DNA of 35,741 nt, taken from contig DASYUQ010000061.1 of assembly GCA_036001065.1 (NCBI GenBank), forward strand, positions 1 to 35,741. Direction: 5' to 3'. Each line of letters begins with the position of its first letter. Positions within the stretch are counted from its first letter, which is position 1. The notes beneath the pieces were generated by a model. It ran no database searches. It saw only the letters and a program-made list of their open reading frames with translations, and was not told where the DNA came from. The position numbers and the translations under genes are program-made. The DNA comes from Candidatus Methylomirabilota bacterium (GTDB lineage Bacteria > Methylomirabilota > Methylomirabilia > Rokubacteriales > CSP1-6). Below, piece by piece: positions 29,672 through 35,741 of the stretch.

Positions 29672-30664
29672 CTACTCGAAGACCGCCGTGACAGGCTTCT
29701 TGAACCGCCCTTTGGCCCCGCCGGTTACTTGCATGGCCGTGGCGCCGATCGAGAGCGCGATCTTCTGGGTACCCTCGGGGAGGGCCAGGCTCGCCCCGTA
29801 GTGGAAGCCACGATCGCTCACCATGGGCGCGAGCTTCACCGTCCGCGGTGGACGGCCTGGCGTGTGCACGATCGCCGTCACCGGCAGATAAGGGACCGGC
29901 TCGTTGAACTCACGGTCGGTGATAAACGCCATGAGGTGCCCTGGGGCTGCCGTCGCGCTGGGGGATGCGCCGTGCGCCCCGGAGTGACCGTCCCCGTGGG
30001 GAGTGCTGGCGCCGGGCTCGTAGACGATCCGGATCCGGTAGTCGCCAGCGACCTGCGAGCGCTCCACCCCGCGCCCATGGGGCGGAGCATCGCCGCCCTC
30101 GGTCAGGCTCTTGAGGTAGGCCACCAGGTCCACCCACTGGGCGAGGGAGAGGCTGTCGGCGAAGCTCGGCATGATCGACAGCCCGTCGGGACCCGTGAAG
30201 CCCGGCCCTTCGACGATGACGTGGTTGGGCGCCAGGATCGACTCGGCGAGGTACTCCGCGGGATGCGCGGCGCCCATGCCGGTCAGATCAGGGCCGACGC
30301 TCTTCGGGTCACCACCCGATGGCGGAAAGCTCTCGCCCTTAATCGCGTGGCACTTGAAGCACTCGAGGTCCTGGAAGAGCTGGCGTCCCTTCGCCGCGTC
30401 GCCCGGCGGCACCGCGAACTGCCAGCCGCGCGGCACGCCGCCCCCGCGGTGCACCTCCTCCATCGTCAGGCGCCGTGGCGGCCGAACGCCGGGGGCCGCC
30501 GGGGGCCTGGTCCTGTCAGTAGGCCCGGGGCTGTGAGCACCGTGGCCGCCGCCCTGCGGCGCCTCGGCGTGGACGACGGCCCCGGCCACCACGCCGAGCG
30601 GCACGATCCCCAGCGCCATCGCGACGAGTCCAACCCGGATTCGCGTCGTCGTTCCACTTCGCAT
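29672..30664 (-). CDS. Cytochrome c fused to a P19/Tp34-like metal domain
   Basis: A 330-residue exported protein has a membrane/signal helix (about residues 10-32), a His-rich linker, and a class I c-type cytochrome with CFKCH (C102, C105, H106) and likely axial M165 in SIMPSF. Its C-terminal domain (about 205-330) reads YLPVTAIV, LAPMVSDRGFHYGASL and IALSIG, which matches the P19/Tp34 family of periplasmic iron/copper-binding proteins, including M281 and H288 as candidate ligands. In other bacteria, P19-type proteins work with iron permeases and cytochrome or ferredoxin partners. Fusion to a cytochrome could couple metal oxidation state change to electron transfer. It lies 37 bases from the His-rich protein gene and 52 from the beta-propeller gene. 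Confidence 0.78.
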   Translation of the reverse strand: MRSGTTTRIRVGLVAMALGIVPLGVVAGAVVHAEAPQGGGHGAHSPGPTDRTRPPAAPGVRPPRRLTMEEVHRGGGVPRGWQFAVPPGDAAKGRQLFQDLECFKCHAIKGESFPPSGGDPKSVGPDLTGMGAAHPAEYLAESILAPNHVIVEGPGFTGPDGLSIMPSFADSLSLAQWVDLVAYLKSLTEGGDAPPHGRGVERSQVAGDYRIRIVYEPGASTPHGDGHSGAHGASPSATAAPGHLMAFITDREFNEPVPYLPVTAIVHTPGRPPRTVKLAPMVSDRGFHYGASLALPEGTQKIALSIGATAMQVTGGAKGRFKKPVTAVFE

Positions 30665-30716
30665 GGTCGTTCCCCTCCGAAGAGCGTTGGCCCGAGCGGG
30701 CCCCGCGCGGTCGCGC

Positions 30717-31688
30717 TCAGCGCGGCCGGAGCGCCATGCCGTGGGGCGCTTTGCCCACGGAGATCGTCCGGACCTCTTTGTGGCTGGCGAGGTCGATGAC
30801 GGCCACCGCGTCGGCCCAGCGGTTGGTCACCAGGGCGTACCGGCCGTTCGGCTCCATCGTCACCAGGTCCGGATACCCCCGCTGGGGGATGGTGGCGACG
30901 ATCTTGCCGTCGGCCGTGCGGATGACGACCACCTTGTTGGTCTTGCGCAGCGTCGCGTAGAGGAACTTGCCGTCGAGGGTGAGCGTGGCCTCGTGGACGA
31001 CGCCGGGCAGAGCGATCTCCCCGCCGACGCGGCTGGTCGCCGTGTCGATCTTGAGGATCGCCTTGTTCTCGCCGGCGGCGGCGTAGAGCGTCTTGCCGTC
31101 GGCCGACAGCGCGAGCCCCATGGCATCGCCGCCGCCGTGGACGATCCGCCCGACGACCGCGCGGGTTGCGGTGTCGATCACCGTCACGTCGCCGGCCGTC
31201 TCGCCGGACACGTAAAAGATCCGGCCGTCGCGGGTGAAGATGCCGTGGGCCGGCCAGGTGGAGACTTCGATGCGTCCCTCCACGCGCTCGGCCTTGAGGT
31301 CGTAGATGATCACCGCGTCGCTGCTGGTCTCACTCGACCAATCGAGCACGTAGAGATAGCGGCCGTCGGGGGTGAAGGCGAGGTTGTAGGGGTTGCCGCC
31401 GATCTTCACCCGCTTGACGAGCTTGCGGGTGTCCGGGTCCACGATCCCCAGATCGCGACTCTTGTCGTAGACGACCCAGGCGAGCTTGCCGTCCGGCTGG
31501 AAGACGATGCGGTTGGGCTTGCCCCGGCCGAGCGGGATGGCGCCCACCACTTCGAGCGTGGTCGTGTCGATGACGGAGATCGAGTCGGATTTCGTGTTGG
31601 TGACGAAGAGGGTGGCCGCGGCCGCCGGCCCCGCGGCCAGGGCGGCGGTCCAGGCGGCGACGACAATCAGGGCGATCCGCGATGTCAC
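30717..31688 (-). CDS. YVTN-type beta-propeller protein
   Basis: This 323-residue protein has a signal peptide (residues 1-24, ending in AAAA) and seven or so repeats of the pattern of a YVTN beta-propeller, such as LFVTNTKSDSISVIDTTTLE, YLYVLDWSSETSSDAVIIYD and YALVTNRWADAVAVIDLASH. It would be periplasmic. Such propellers serve as scaffolds or as partners of cytochromes and copper proteins; the sequence shows no catalytic residues. GTG at 31688 follows an AGGAGG site. The gene lies 13 bases after the CusF-like gene, in the copper/redox run. Its partner is not evident from sequence. Confidence 0.85.
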   Translation of the reverse strand: MTSRIALIVVAAWTAALAAGPAAAATLFVTNTKSDSISVIDTTTLEVVGAIPLGRGKPNRIVFQPDGKLAWVVYDKSRDLGIVDPDTRKLVKRVKIGGNPYNLAFTPDGRYLYVLDWSSETSSDAVIIYDLKAERVEGRIEVSTWPAHGIFTRDGRIFYVSGETAGDVTVIDTATRAVVGRIVHGGGDAMGLALSADGKTLYAAAGENKAILKIDTATSRVGGEIALPGVVHEATLTLDGKFLYATLRKTNKVVVIRTADGKIVATIPQRGYPDLVTMEPNGRYALVTNRWADAVAVIDLASHKEVRTISVGKAPHGMALRPR

Positions 31689-31701
31689 CCCAGGCCCCTC
31701 C

Positions 31702-32067
31702 TCACGGGATCCTTTCGACCGCCGTCACCAGCACGTCGGGCGGCGTCCCGCGCACGGTAAATCGTACCGCGTCTCCGACCTGGAGTCCGTCGTAAATCTT
31801 GGGCGAGGCGGCGCGGAATCCCATCGTCATGGGCGCCATGTAGCCGGGGATCTCCTCGTGGCTCAGGACCATGAGGTTGATGTCGGGCAGGATGGCGCGC
31901 ACGACGCCCCGGACCCGCCACTCCCGCTCTCCGACCGCCGGCGCCGCTCGGGCCTGCCCGAGCTCGCGCTCGAGCCGCTCCGCCCGGCGTCCCCACCAGA
32001 GGTAGCCCCCGCCGATGCCCAGGGCCAGGGCCAGGTTGACCAGGAGCACGACCTTCCAGAGCCGCAT
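31702..32067 (-). CDS. Membrane-anchored CusF-like copper-binding protein
   Basis: A 121-residue protein has an N-terminal anchor helix (residues 5-25, ending in YLWWG), a short coiled-coil-like stretch with ERLERELGQAR, and a CusF-type OB fold (about 50-121). The metal-binding features are H70 in LSHEEIPG, with M77, M80 and M82 in YMAPMTMGF, and the usual GLQVGDAVRFTV. CusF family members bind Cu(I) and hand it to an efflux or assembly system. ATG 32067 shares one base with the previous stop (TGATG), so translation is coupled to the CopD fusion gene. The anchor resembles that of the small protein at 10587-10856. The usual Trp that stacks on the copper is not clearly seen. Confidence 0.82.
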   Translation of the reverse strand: MRLWKVVLLVNLALALGIGGGYLWWGRRAERLERELGQARAAPAVGEREWRVRGVVRAILPDINLMVLSHEEIPGYMAPMTMGFRAASPKIYDGLQVGDAVRFTVRGTPPDVLVTAVERIP

Positions 32068-34052
32068 CAGTGCACGTGCTCGTCGGCGGCGGGCGTCGCC
32101 GCCTTCTCCTCGTTGAGCTCCTGGATCTCCGCGAGCAGCCGGTTCAGCTCGCGGACCGACGGCCTCTCCGCCGCCCACAGGGCCCGGACGTAGCCCTGGC
32201 GGTCGACCAGGAACTCCGCGTGGGGGGCGCGCGCGAACAGGCCGTAGGCGGCCGCGATCTCGCGCGCCCCCTCGGTGACGACCGGAAACAGGATCAGTGG
32301 ATCGGCGCCGAGACGGCCGATGGCGTCGGGCGCGGCGTCGCCGGGCACCGCGATCACCTCGACGCCCAGCAGACCGAGGACGTTGTAGCCGGCGGCGAGC
32401 TGCGCCAGGCGCGGGCGGGAGTCGGGCAGGGTATAGAGCACGAGCAGCACGATGCGCCGACCGCGATAATCTCTGAGGCCGCGGGTCGGCGTGGGGCCGA
32501 CGGCGAAGGTGAAGTCCGGGGCGACCAGCCAGGGCCGACCCCGCTCGACGCTGGGGCCCAGCATGCGCGCGGCCGCGGCGGCGCCGAGCGCGCGGACGAA
32601 GTTCACCAGGTCCCACCGCGCCTCGGGCCCGAGCCGATCGCCGAAGCCCGGCATTCCCCCCCGTGGGATTCCTCCGGTGATCCACCAGAACAGATCGCCG
32701 GCGGTGTGCTGGTTGGTGTGCGGCGAGCGTAGATCGGGGGGCCGGCGCGGCAGCGTCGCAGCGCGATCGCCGTCCCCGGCGCCGCTCGGACCATGACAGG
32801 CGGCGCACTGCTCGCGGTAGAGGCGCGCGCCCTGGGCGATGGACGCCGCCTGATATGGCACGCGCGGTCGCACGTACGTCGTCGGGTATGCGTCGATCGC
32901 CAGCGGGGGCAGGCCGAGACCCAGACCCATGCCCACCAGGACCACGGCGCCGGCGAGCAAGGGCCCGCGGCGGGATCGGACGACCAGCGCGGCCAGCGCG
33001 GCCGCCACCCCCAGCACTGCCACCTGCGAGCCGATCAACGCGCGCAGCCGAAGCTCGGGCGCGCTCTGGAGCGCCCCCAGCGAGAGCCGGAACGCGAACG
33101 GCCAGTCCGGCTGCTGGTGGCGGGCCGGTGGCGTCATCCCCAGCGCGGCAGCGACCGCGATCAGGAGCAGCGCGAGCATCGCCTCGGCGGTCACGAAACG
33201 CGCGAGCCGGCGCATCGCCGGACGGCCCACCGTCGCCGCCTCGCCGGAGAGCGCCGGAACCAGGCGCCGCCGGTTCACGGCCGCCAGCGCGAGGATCATG
33301 AGCAGGAGGCCGAGCTTGGCGAGGAGCAGGCGCCCGTAGGAAGTTCCCACGAGGGCGGCGATGCTGCCGATCTGGGCGACGACGTTCCCCATCCCCGAGA
33401 TGACGAGCGCGACGACGGCGGCGAGGGCCAGGCGGGAGAACCGGCGGGCGGCCAGCACCGCGTAGGGGCGCGCGTCCGCCCCCTCGGGGCGGCTCGCCGC
33501 GCGGAGCAGCAGCGCGAGCGGCAGGAGGCCGCCCACCCAGATCCCCGTCGCCAGCAGGTGGACCGCGTCGATCGTGACCGCAGGCCACGGGTCGGGCTTG
33601 ACGGCGGCGGCGTGACCGCCGGCGGCGACGAGTGCAAGCGCACCCGCGCCCAGGGCCAGCGCCTCGCCCCGCCCGGCGAGCCAGTCCAGGCGCCCGTCGA
33701 CATCGGCCCTGAGGCTGACGAGGGCGAAGAGCAGCAGCAGCACGCCGTGGCGCACGAGCCACACGTGGCCGGCCTGGGTCTCGAACAGGACCTGCGCGAG
33801 CGTACGGCCCTCGAAGGCCGCGGCGGTGCGCCCGGACAGATACGCGGCCTGGTAGGCCAGCAGCAGGGCGCCGGTGGCGAGCGCCAGGAGCACCAGAACG
33901 CGCAGCCACCGGAGCACGCGATCCTCCCACGCCCGCGCGGTGGGCCGGTCGGAGCGGCCGGCGACGAGCAGCGTGGTGCAGGCGCCCACGACGGCGACGG
34001 CCAGGGCCAGATGGGCCCAGCGCGCGAGGAATCCCAGCCCTTCGAGGCTCAT
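32067..34052 (-). CDS. CopD-cytochrome c-redoxin fusion protein
   Basis: This 661-residue protein joins three domains. The first (about residues 1-385) has eight or so hydrophobic helices of the CopD copper-resistance/uptake family, with AVHLLATGIWVGGLLPLALL as the family block. A cytochrome c domain follows (about 405-500), with CAACH at C416, C419 and H420 and a GGMPGFGD Met motif. The last part (about 520-640) is an AhpC/redoxin-like fold (LVLYTLPDSRPRLAQLAAGY, AEFLVDRQGYVRALW), where the expected catalytic Cys is replaced, so it probably acts as a binding or structural domain. The C-terminus reads DEHVH. It lies seven bases after copC. Copper entry and cytochrome electron transfer seem linked. 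Confidence 0.82.
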   Translation of the reverse strand: MSLEGLGFLARWAHLALAVAVVGACTTLLVAGRSDRPTARAWEDRVLRWLRVLVLLALATGALLLAYQAAYLSGRTAAAFEGRTLAQVLFETQAGHVWLVRHGVLLLLFALVSLRADVDGRLDWLAGRGEALALGAGALALVAAGGHAAAVKPDPWPAVTIDAVHLLATGIWVGGLLPLALLLRAASRPEGADARPYAVLAARRFSRLALAAVVALVISGMGNVVAQIGSIAALVGTSYGRLLLAKLGLLLMILALAAVNRRRLVPALSGEAATVGRPAMRRLARFVTAEAMLALLLIAVAAALGMTPPARHQQPDWPFAFRLSLGALQSAPELRLRALIGSQVAVLGVAAALAALVVRSRRGPLLAGAVVLVGMGLGLGLPPLAIDAYPTTYVRPRVPYQAASIAQGARLYREQCAACHGPSGAGDGDRAATLPRRPPDLRSPHTNQHTAGDLFWWITGGIPRGGMPGFGDRLGPEARWDLVNFVRALGAAAAARMLGPSVERGRPWLVAPDFTFAVGPTPTRGLRDYRGRRIVLLVLYTLPDSRPRLAQLAAGYNVLGLLGVEVIAVPGDAAPDAIGRLGADPLILFPVVTEGAREIAAAYGLFARAPHAEFLVDRQGYVRALWAAERPSVRELNRLLAEIQELNEEKAATPAADEHVH

Positions 34053-34059
34053 GCGTCGG

Positions 34060-34431
34060 TCACGGCGCGATGTTGAAGCTGAACTCGCCTCGGGTGACGT
34101 GGGTGTCCACGGACACGACGCGCCAGATCACCCTGTAGGTGCCGGCTGGCAGCGGAGAAAGCGTGATGCGGAGCAGGGCAGGGTTGTCGGCATCCACGCG
34201 GCCGTCGCCCCGATCGACCGGCCGGCCGTCCGCAGCGACGACCCGAACGGTGCTGAAGGCCGGCTCGAGATTTTCGGTGAACCAGAGCTTGACCTCGCTC
34301 GGCGCCGTCCTCACCGTGCTGCCCGCCCGCGGGTCGGCCCGATCGAGAACCGCGTGAGCGCTCGCCCCCGGGGCCGCGGAGAGGAGGGCGGTCAGAGCCA
34401 GGCTCGCGGCGGCGATCATCCGCTCCGTCAT
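34060..34431 (-). CDS. copC: CopC-family periplasmic copper protein
   Basis: The 123-residue product has a signal peptide ending APGASA, so the mature protein starts with His (HAVLDRADPRAGS). This His, with the Asp/His pair in VSVDTHVTRGEFSF near the C-terminus, makes the Cu(II) site known in CopC. The EVKLWFTENLEP strand is typical of the family. It is a periplasmic copper carrier that feeds a CopD-type protein, which is encoded directly downstream. ATG 34431 is only 39 bases from the divergent HAD gene, and a perfect 10-base palindrome ATCGGCCGAT (34430-34439) covers its start codon and could be an operator. No strong ribosome site is visible. Confidence 0.88.
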   Translation of the reverse strand: MTERMIAAASLALTALLSAAPGASAHAVLDRADPRAGSTVRTAPSEVKLWFTENLEPAFSTVRVVAADGRPVDRGDGRVDADNPALLRITLSPLPAGTYRVIWRVVSVDTHVTRGEFSFNIAP

Positions 34432-34470
34432 CGGCCGATTGTACGCGGCCTCCGGTGTATTCTCATCCCG

Positions 34471-35199
34471 ATGTCCGGACGCTCCGCGTCGCCGATCCGC
34501 GCGATCTTCTTCGACGCCGGTAACACGCTGCTGAGGATGAACTACCCGGCGATCGCCGCCGAGCTCGCCGCCCGCGGCATCCGCGTGACGCCGGAGCACG
34601 TGCAGCGGGCGGAGTGGCGCGCCCGGGTGCGGCTGGACGAGGCGCTGCTGTCCCGGCGGGCGCCGGGCACCTCCACCGAGACCCCGGCCACCGCGGGCCG
34701 ATATCTGAGATTCCTGCTGGAAGAGCTGGGCGTCACCGACGAGGCGATCGTTCGCGGTCTCACCGAGTGGCGCCGCGCCTACAACCCGCCCGTCGGTCTC
34801 TGGAACGTCCGCGATCCCGACGCGCCCGCGGCCCTGTCGCTGGTGCGCGGCGCCGGGCTCCGGGCCGCGGTCATCTCGAACTCCAACGGCTCCATCCACT
34901 CGATCCTCGAAGCGCTGGGCCTGGCCGCCCACCTGGACTTCGTGCTGGACTCGTTCCTGGTGGGGGTCGAAAAGCCAGATCCGCGGATCTTCCGCCTGGC
35001 GCTGGAGCGCGCCGGCCTCGAGCCCGCTCAGGCGGTGTACGTCGGCGACCTCTACTCGATCGACGTGGTGGGCGCGCGGGCCGCCGGCATGGGCGCGGTG
35101 CTGCTGGACCCGGGCGGATGCTGGGGCGCGCGCGACTGCCCGGCGGCGCCCGATCTGATGGCCGCCGTCCGCATGGTCGTCGACGGCGCCTGGACCTAG
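34471..35199 (+). CDS. HAD-superfamily hydrolase (HAD-IA type)
   Basis: The 242-residue protein has the HAD core: nucleophile D15 in FFDAGNTLL, motif II ISNSNGS, motif III Lys in VEKPDPRIF, and motif IV VGDLYSIDV. A helical cap (about residues 22-95) lies between motifs I and II. The usual second Asp of motif I (DxD) is Gly here, as in some dehalogenase- or phosphonatase-type members, so the enzyme may not be a simple phosphomonoesterase. The ATG at 34471 is preceded by no strong ribosome site. It is divergent from copC and followed by the repeat-rich stretch. Confidence 0.85.
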   Translation: MSGRSASPIRAIFFDAGNTLLRMNYPAIAAELAARGIRVTPEHVQRAEWRARVRLDEALLSRRAPGTSTETPATAGRYLRFLLEELGVTDEAIVRGLTEWRRAYNPPVGLWNVRDPDAPAALSLVRGAGLRAAVISNSNGSIHSILEALGLAAHLDFVLDSFLVGVEKPDPRIFRLALERAGLEPAQAVYVGDLYSIDVVGARAAGMGAVLLDPGGCWGARDCPAAPDLMAAVRMVVDGAWT

Positions 35200-35300
35200 A
35201 GCTCGCCGGGGAAGGTCAGGACTCGCTCGCGCCCGAGGGGCGGCCGTACGCCCCGCCCCGGCGGAGGTCCCCGGGCGAGGAGCGCGTCGGGGTGAGCGTC

Positions 35301-35373
35301 GTTCGAGCGCGGGCTTGGCCCGCGCAATCCTCGGGGGAGGTTTCGGAGGGGGCCGTAACGTCCGCCCCCTCCG
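35301..35373. repeat. Double-hairpin repeat, copy A
   Basis: This 73-base unit begins GTTCGAGCGC. Its first hairpin has an 8-base-pair stem (35307-35314 with 35318-35325, loop TTG). After a shared GGGGGAGGTTTCGGA stretch comes a second hairpin (35344-35353 with 35364-35373, ten base pairs, ten-base loop). Copy B differs at the stems by paired changes. It lies between convergent genes and could also terminate transcription from both sides. The 101 bases before it hold no gene that I see. Confidence 0.75.
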
Positions 35374-35436
35374 ATTGCGCTAAGAGCCTGGCGGAGAATG
35401 GCCAAACTCGCCGACGCACTCACCGAACCCGCCACG

Positions 35437-35510
35437 GTTCGAGCGCCGGCTTTGCCGGCGCAACCTATTCCTGGGGGGAGGTTTCGGAAGGGGGGCGAAG
35501 CCCCCCTCCG
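35437..35510. repeat. Double-hairpin repeat, copy B
   Basis: This is a second copy of the unit at 35301-35373, 136 bases downstream in the same orientation. Hairpin 1 pairs 35443-35450 with 35454-35461 around loop TTT. Hairpin 2 spans 35485-35510, with an eleven-base-pair stem, one bulged A and loop GAA. Base changes between copies keep the pairing, so structure rather than primary sequence is conserved. Bases 35374-35436 between the copies hold no gene that I see. Confidence 0.75.
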
Positions 35511-35516
35511 AGTCTG

Positions 35517-35606
35517 CTAGTGCCGTTCCAACTTGTTGATACTAAATCTGTCCACGAACGACGTACACGGTGCCTTCCTAGGCGCGAATAGTTGGAACGG
35601 CACTAG
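35517..35606. mobile_element. MITE-like element with 17-base inverted repeats
   Basis: The arms CTAGTGCCGTTCCAACT (35517-35533) and its exact complement (35590-35606) flank 56 bases with a clearly lower GC content than the surroundings. CTAG at both outer ends can be read as a four-base target duplication, giving 13-base terminal repeats TGCCGTTCCAACT. It has no coding capacity. The right arm contains the stop codon of the phosphomannomutase gene. A small non-autonomous element or a long hairpin terminator are both possible. Confidence 0.6.
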
Positions 35607-35741
35607 TCGGGCAGGGTGATGAACGGGTAGCGGCGGAGCGCGTCGTAGATGACGCGCTTCATCTCGTCGATCTCGCGCTCGGTCCGGGCCTCGAAGCGCA
35701 GGGTGAGGCAGGGGCTCGTGTTGGACGCCCGCACCAGACCC
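35603..35741 (-). CDS. Phosphomannomutase/phosphoglucomutase, C-terminal fragment
   Basis: Forty-five residues enter from the right edge and end at a TAG at 35605-35603. The start of this piece reads GLVRASNTSPCLTLRFEAR. R-A-S-N-T is the phosphate-binding loop of domain 4 in alpha-D-phosphohexomutases, and CLTLRFEA is the strand that follows it in phosphomannomutase/phosphoglucomutase. The rest is the closing helix (EIDEMKRVIYDALRRY). The stop codon lies in the right arm of the inverted-repeat element. The remainder of the gene lies outside the window, so it cannot be judged whether it is intact. Confidence 0.8.
   Translation of the reverse strand, partial: GLVRASNTSPCLTLRFEARTEREIDEMKRVIYDALRRYPFITLPD

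Noticed and set aside
35301-35510. CRISPR-like array
   Set aside because: There are only two copies, 136 bases apart, with internal hairpins and variable stems. No leader or cas gene is seen.

Overview
The window is a GC-rich (roughly 70% by eye), densely packed bacterial chromosome segment with no rRNA, tRNA, CRISPR array or prophage genes that I could see. An outer membrane is implied by a porin-like protein, a YdbH/YnbE/YdbL-type envelope pair and periplasmic copper proteins. TRAP transport, CaiB and PrpD families, an acyl-CoA dehydrogenase and many GTG starts would fit a soil or subsurface heterotroph such as Candidatus Rokubacteria/Methylomirabilota or a deep-branching proteobacterium. 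That taxonomic guess is inference only.

Layout. (1) 1-3933: the 3' end of an unidentified + strand gene, then a - strand operon PrpD-like > CaiB-like CoA-transferase > MFS carrier (organic acid or CoA-thioester metabolism). (2) 3956-6893: single genes for a metallo-beta-lactamase (MBL) hydrolase, a family 2 glycosyltransferase, a 2-oxoglutarate/Fe(II) oxygenase and a PAP2 phosphatase. (3) 6886-10446: a complete TRAP transporter (DctM, DctQ, DctP; the DctQ gene has to be read out of a longer frame) behind an AHL-lactonase-like hydrolase. (4) 10587-12037: a small anchored coiled-coil protein and an acyl-CoA dehydrogenase. (5) 12119-14917: a YdbH-like AsmA-type envelope protein, interrupted by an apparent one-base frameshift, overlapping a lipoprotein that joins YnbE-like and YdbL-like (DUF1318) parts.

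(6) 14935-25544: a long + strand signalling operon with a good sigma70-type promoter: stand-alone receiver, two tandem paralogous methyltransferases, a GNAT acetyltransferase, a membrane histidine kinase and a 1841-residue hybrid kinase with about seven GAF domains, a PAS domain and a receiver at each end.

(7) 34431-25528 (- strand): a long metal and redox gene run. In transcription order it holds CopC, a CopD-cytochrome c-redoxin fusion, a CusF-like anchored protein, a YVTN beta-propeller, a cytochrome c fused to a P19/Tp34-like metal domain, a small His-rich membrane protein, a porin-like protein, a metal-binding lipocalin-free periplasmic protein of the ZnuA type, a ZnuB-type permease and a PAP2 phosphatase. 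No ABC ATPase gene is present. The set suggests periplasmic copper/iron handling coupled to metal uptake.

(8) 34471-35741: a HAD hydrolase, then a convergent non-coding stretch with two copies of a double-hairpin repeat and a small MITE-like inverted-repeat element, then the 3' end of a phosphomannomutase/phosphoglucomutase gene. In 35200-35300 and 35374-35436, outside these repeats, I see no gene.

Most promising for novelty: the signalling operon, the three metal/redox fusion proteins, the YdbH-YnbE/YdbL pair, and the two kinds of repeat at the right end.
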